From JBIQKZ01 sp044464765 (GTDB taxonomy: Bacteria; Pseudomonadota; Gammaproteobacteria; Burkholderiales; Burkholderiaceae_B): a DNA stretch of 64,000 nt. A program made the position numbers and the translations under genes. Below the pieces are notes generated by a model. The model was not told the origin of the DNA and made no database searches. It saw only the letters and a program-made list of their open reading frames with translations. The stretch covers positions 84,056 through 148,055 of the forward strand of contig JBIQKZ010000010.1 in assembly GCA_044464765.1 (NCBI GenBank), read 5' to 3'. Positions 61,595 through 64,000 of this stretch are shown here, piece after piece; the stretch's first letter is position 1, and every line of letters starts with the position of its first letter.

Positions 61595-62092
61595 TTAACG
61601 TTGATAGACGATATCTGCACGACGGTTTTCAGCGTAGTCGGCTTCGGTGTTGCCCAAAGCCTTGGGCCTTTCTTTACCAAAGCTGATGGCTTCGATCTGG
61701 TCGGAGCGTACACCCATCAGGGTCATCATGCGGGCCACCGCGTCCGAACGGCGCTGGCCCAGGGCCAGGTTGTACTCGGAGCCGCCGCGTGCGTCGGCAT
61801 TGCCTTCAACACGCACTTTCTGCGGGCTGTGCGCGGCCAGGTACGACGAGTGCATCTCAACGACGTTACGGTACTGATCGGGCACCACATAGCTGTCGAA
61901 CTCGAAATAGACCGAGCGCTGCTGAGCAAGCGGGCTTTGAGGGTTGAAGGGATCCATCACCTGGCCGGCGGAGGCGCCGTCGGTTCCTCCGCTGCCGGCT
62001 TGCGAGCTTTCGTCCAGGGGGACGGAGCTGCAAGCCGCCAGGGTGGCGGCCAATGCGGCAATACTTAGGCTTCTTGCAATACGCGTGCTCAT
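61595..62092 (-). CDS. pal: Peptidoglycan-associated lipoprotein Pal
   Basis: This 165-residue outer-membrane lipoprotein has a lipobox LAACSS, a Gly/Ser linker, and an OmpA-like domain. The domain carries the peptidoglycan-binding pattern (VYFEFDSYVVPDQYRNVVEM; VEGNADARGGSEYNLALGQR; RSDAVARMMTLMGV), including the Asp and Arg that hold meso-DAP. It works with TolA and TolB to pull the outer membrane inward at division. Its upstream neighbour is tolB. Confidence 0.96.
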   Translation of the reverse strand: MSTRIARSLSIAALAATLAACSSVPLDESSQAGSGGTDGASAGQVMDPFNPQSPLAQQRSVYFEFDSYVVPDQYRNVVEMHSSYLAAHSPQKVRVEGNADARGGSEYNLALGQRRSDAVARMMTLMGVRSDQIEAISFGKERPKALGNTEADYAENRRADIVYQR

Positions 62093-62127
62093 TTAATTTC
62101 CTTTGAAAAGAGTCACACCGAAAATTA

Positions 62128-63561
62128 TTAATTAGTAAAAGGTCCCCAAGTGGGTTCGCGTACTTTGCCATCCAGTGCGGACAGAGTCTGGTGCACCCTG
62201 CCATCGACGGAGACTACGGCCAAGACGCCGCGCCCACCCTGCATAGAGCTATAAAGGATCTGCATTCCGTTCGGTGCGAAGCTCGGGGACTCGTCGTCCG
62301 GTCCCGCCGTCAGCAATTGCTCGGAACCGGTACCCATATTTTGCAGAGCAATACGAAATGCGCCATCCCTACGTGTAACGTACACCAGGTTATTGCCATC
62401 TGGCGAGAGGGCTGGTGAGATGTTGTAACTGCCATTAAATGTAACGCGACGTGCTTCTCCGCCACTGACAGGTACACGGTAAATCTGGGGATTTCCGCCC
62501 CGATCGCTGGTGAAAACCAAGGATCCGCCATCTTGTGTGAACTGTGGCTCGGTGTCGATGAGGGGCGAGCGCATGATGCGGCGCAGGCCCGATCCATCGG
62601 CATTGATGATGTAGATCTGCGAGATTCCATCGCGTGAAAGCACGATGGCCAGTTGCTGCCCGTCGGGTGACCAGGCGGGCGCGCTATTGTTGCCTTTGAA
62701 ATTTGCGATGGGGAAACGCTGACCGGTGGCCAAGGTTTGTACGTAGACGACGGGCTTGCCGGTTTCAAAACTGACATAGGCCAGCTTGCTGCCATCGGGC
62801 GACCAGGCGGGAGAGATGATGGAATGTTTGGAACGTAACATTACCTGCGGATTCTGGCCGTCGGCGTCAGCAACTTGTAACTCGTAGGTGTTGGATTTTT
62901 GCACGACATAGGCGATGCGTGTAGAGAACACGCCCCTGACGCCGGTAATTTTTTCGTAGATGCGATCGGCAATCTGATGGGCAATTCGACGTAGTTCCTT
63001 TTCGGTGCCGGTAAACGCGACACCGTCGATCTGGCTTTTGCGCACGTTGTCGACGAGACGGTAGCTGACGGTAAATTGGCCGCTTGTCTGGGAAATAGAA
63101 CCGTAGGCAAGATAATCGGCGCCGCGCGTGCGCCATTCGTCGTAGGAGATGGTGCTTTCTGTACCCAGCGAAGCACCCGTGGCGTTGATCAGGCGGAACA
63201 GCCCCGACCGGGTAAGGTCGGCCCGGACGACTTCACCAATAAGCTGGCCTTCAGGCGCCCCGGAAAAGTCGGCGATGGCGATTGGGTACTGGGTGGCCCC
63301 AACCCCCGACATATCGACGCGCAGTTGGGCCTGGGCAGGACCAACGAAGGCCAGGCAAAGCCCCAGCACGACAAGAGCCTGTACCCAAAGCCGGTGGAAG
63401 AGCCGCAGGGCAAGACCGGTGGAAACACGCGCTACGCCCCGCGCGATGGCGGGCCGGGAAGCATTGTGGCCTTGATCGGAAGACTTCGCCGCTTCTTGAA
63501 GAGGGGCAGCCCGGCTAACGCGGTCCGAGCGGACGGTGTTCGCGCTTTGGCAGTTGGTCAT
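62128..63561 (-). CDS. tolB: Tol-Pal system protein TolB
   Basis: This 477-residue periplasmic TolB has an N-terminal alpha/beta domain (VDMSGVGATQYPIAIADFSG) and a six-bladed propeller of PD40-type repeats (SPAWSPDGSKLAYVSFETGK, APAWSPDGQQLAIVLSRDG). ATG 63561 is supported by AAGGAG 9 bases upstream. It gives about 55 residues before the signal helix (LWVQALVVLGLCLAFVGPAQ), longer than usual for TolB (about 430 in total). The ribosome site lies in the end of tolA, one base after whose stop it begins. Confidence 0.94.
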   Translation of the reverse strand: MTNCQSANTVRSDRVSRAAPLQEAAKSSDQGHNASRPAIARGVARVSTGLALRLFHRLWVQALVVLGLCLAFVGPAQAQLRVDMSGVGATQYPIAIADFSGAPEGQLIGEVVRADLTRSGLFRLINATGASLGTESTISYDEWRTRGADYLAYGSISQTSGQFTVSYRLVDNVRKSQIDGVAFTGTEKELRRIAHQIADRIYEKITGVRGVFSTRIAYVVQKSNTYELQVADADGQNPQVMLRSKHSIISPAWSPDGSKLAYVSFETGKPVVYVQTLATGQRFPIANFKGNNSAPAWSPDGQQLAIVLSRDGISQIYIINADGSGLRRIMRSPLIDTEPQFTQDGGSLVFTSDRGGNPQIYRVPVSGGEARRVTFNGSYNISPALSPDGNNLVYVTRRDGAFRIALQNMGTGSEQLLTAGPDDESPSFAPNGMQILYSSMQGGRGVLAVVSVDGRVHQTLSALDGKVREPTWGPFTN

Positions 63562-63562
63562 A

Positions 63563-64000
63563 TCAACGATCTCCTTGGTCGTACATCAGGTAGTTTCCAT
63601 CAATGTACGACGGATACTTGCCTGTCGGTGGTTTAGGGAAGGGGTTGCAAGCTTTCAGGCCGGCCTCGACGGCACGGTCAAATCCGGGAATGCCCGATGA
63701 GCGCAAAATTCGCACCCCTGTCACCTGCCCACTGTCATTAAGGTTGACCCTATATTGTACCGTCGGGTTAGGTCCGGAACGAGGGGGGATGGGGTAAATT
63801 ACGCGTGGCTGTACGCAAGCCCGGACTTTGGCCGCATAGCCGCCGTCGCCACCCCCGCCGCCGGCCTGATTGCGGTTGGCGGTGCCGCCTGCAATGCCGG
63901 CTGCGCCAAGGGCGTCACCACGCATGGCTGCACGGATAGCTTCACGCTTGGCCGCTTCGGCCTTCTCGGCTGCGGCTTTCGCCGCGGCTGCCTTGGCTTT
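63563..64000 (-). CDS. tolA: TolA, C-terminal part (partial, 5' end outside window)
   Basis: The frame is open to the window end and gives the last 145 residues. At the window edge it reads an Ala/Lys/Glu-rich helix (AAAKAAAEKAEAAKREAIR), the end of the long TolA domain II. A Gly-rich link and the TolA III-like domain follow (VRACVQPRVIYP, YRVNLNDSGQVTGVRILRSS, GIPGFDRAVEAGLKACNPFP, with two Cys). TolA couples TolQR to TolB-Pal. The stop lies just before tolB. Confidence 0.93.
   Translation of the reverse strand, partial: KAKAAAAKAAAEKAEAAKREAIRAAMRGDALGAAGIAGGTANRNQAGGGGGDGGYAAKVRACVQPRVIYPIPPRSGPNPTVQYRVNLNDSGQVTGVRILRSSGIPGFDRAVEAGLKACNPFPKPPTGKYPSYIDGNYLMYDQGDR

Overview
The window is a continuous, gene-dense, GC-rich stretch of a betaproteobacterial chromosome. 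Gene content and order point to the Burkholderiales, most likely Alcaligenaceae (Bordetella/Pusillimonas-like). Examples are ribBA-ribH-nusB-thiL-pgpA-pncC-pyrF, groES-groEL behind a CIRCE operator, tolA-tolB-pal-cpoB, a NDUFA9-like epimerase beside pntAA-pntAB-pntB, and an FhaB/FhaC-type two-partner secretion pair. No rRNA, tRNA, CRISPR, prophage or intact insertion sequence was seen. The first gene (amt) and the last (tolA) run off the window ends.

Layout. 0-14.3 kb: end of an ammonium transporter, a decayed GNAT acetyltransferase, an NDUFA9-like protein, the proton-pumping transhydrogenase operon, O-acetylhomoserine sulfhydrylase, an AsmA protein, a ferredoxin with coaD, rsmD and ftsY back to back, and a CYTH-CHAD protein coupled to an IclR regulator. 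14.4-22.2 kb: riboflavin genes followed by nusB, thiL, pgpA and pncC in overlapping order, then pyrF and dgkA, then groES-groEL under a promoter with CIRCE. 22.3-26.9 kb: a copper-handling group (DUF2946, YcnI-like, CopC-CopD fusion), a DTW-domain tRNA modification enzyme and an enolase-superfamily enzyme.

27-39.7 kb is the most accessory part. It holds a TpsA exoprotein with GLUG and MBG repeats and its TpsB transporter, an outer-membrane barrel, and an iron-uptake group. The iron group has a PepSY reductase-like protein divergent from a TonB-dependent receptor, followed by a DUF3649-PepSY fusion and DUF3325, with Fur-box-like sites between the divergent genes. A 15-bp tandem repeat array ends this block. 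39.7-49.6 kb: ureidoglycine aminohydrolase, a hydrolase-cupin pair divergent from a LysR regulator, an MdtNOP-like efflux operon with a YtcA lipoprotein, and a Tat-exported amidohydrolase.

49.6-64 kb: purT, dodecin, a methyltransferase, a TorF-type porin, serine acetyltransferase, 3-methyladenine glycosylase, a BMP-type (nucleoside-like) ABC transporter, a PCuAC copper chaperone, and the Tol-Pal operon with an extra alpha/beta hydrolase coupled to cpoB.

No single element is obviously a new defence or mobile system. The most unusual items are a small inverted-repeat element at the end of ftsY with a related half copy at a second gene end, the 15-bp repeat array, the RibBA with a decayed second domain, the DUF3649-PepSY fusion, and the cluster of half-sites plus a CCACG microsatellite before allE.
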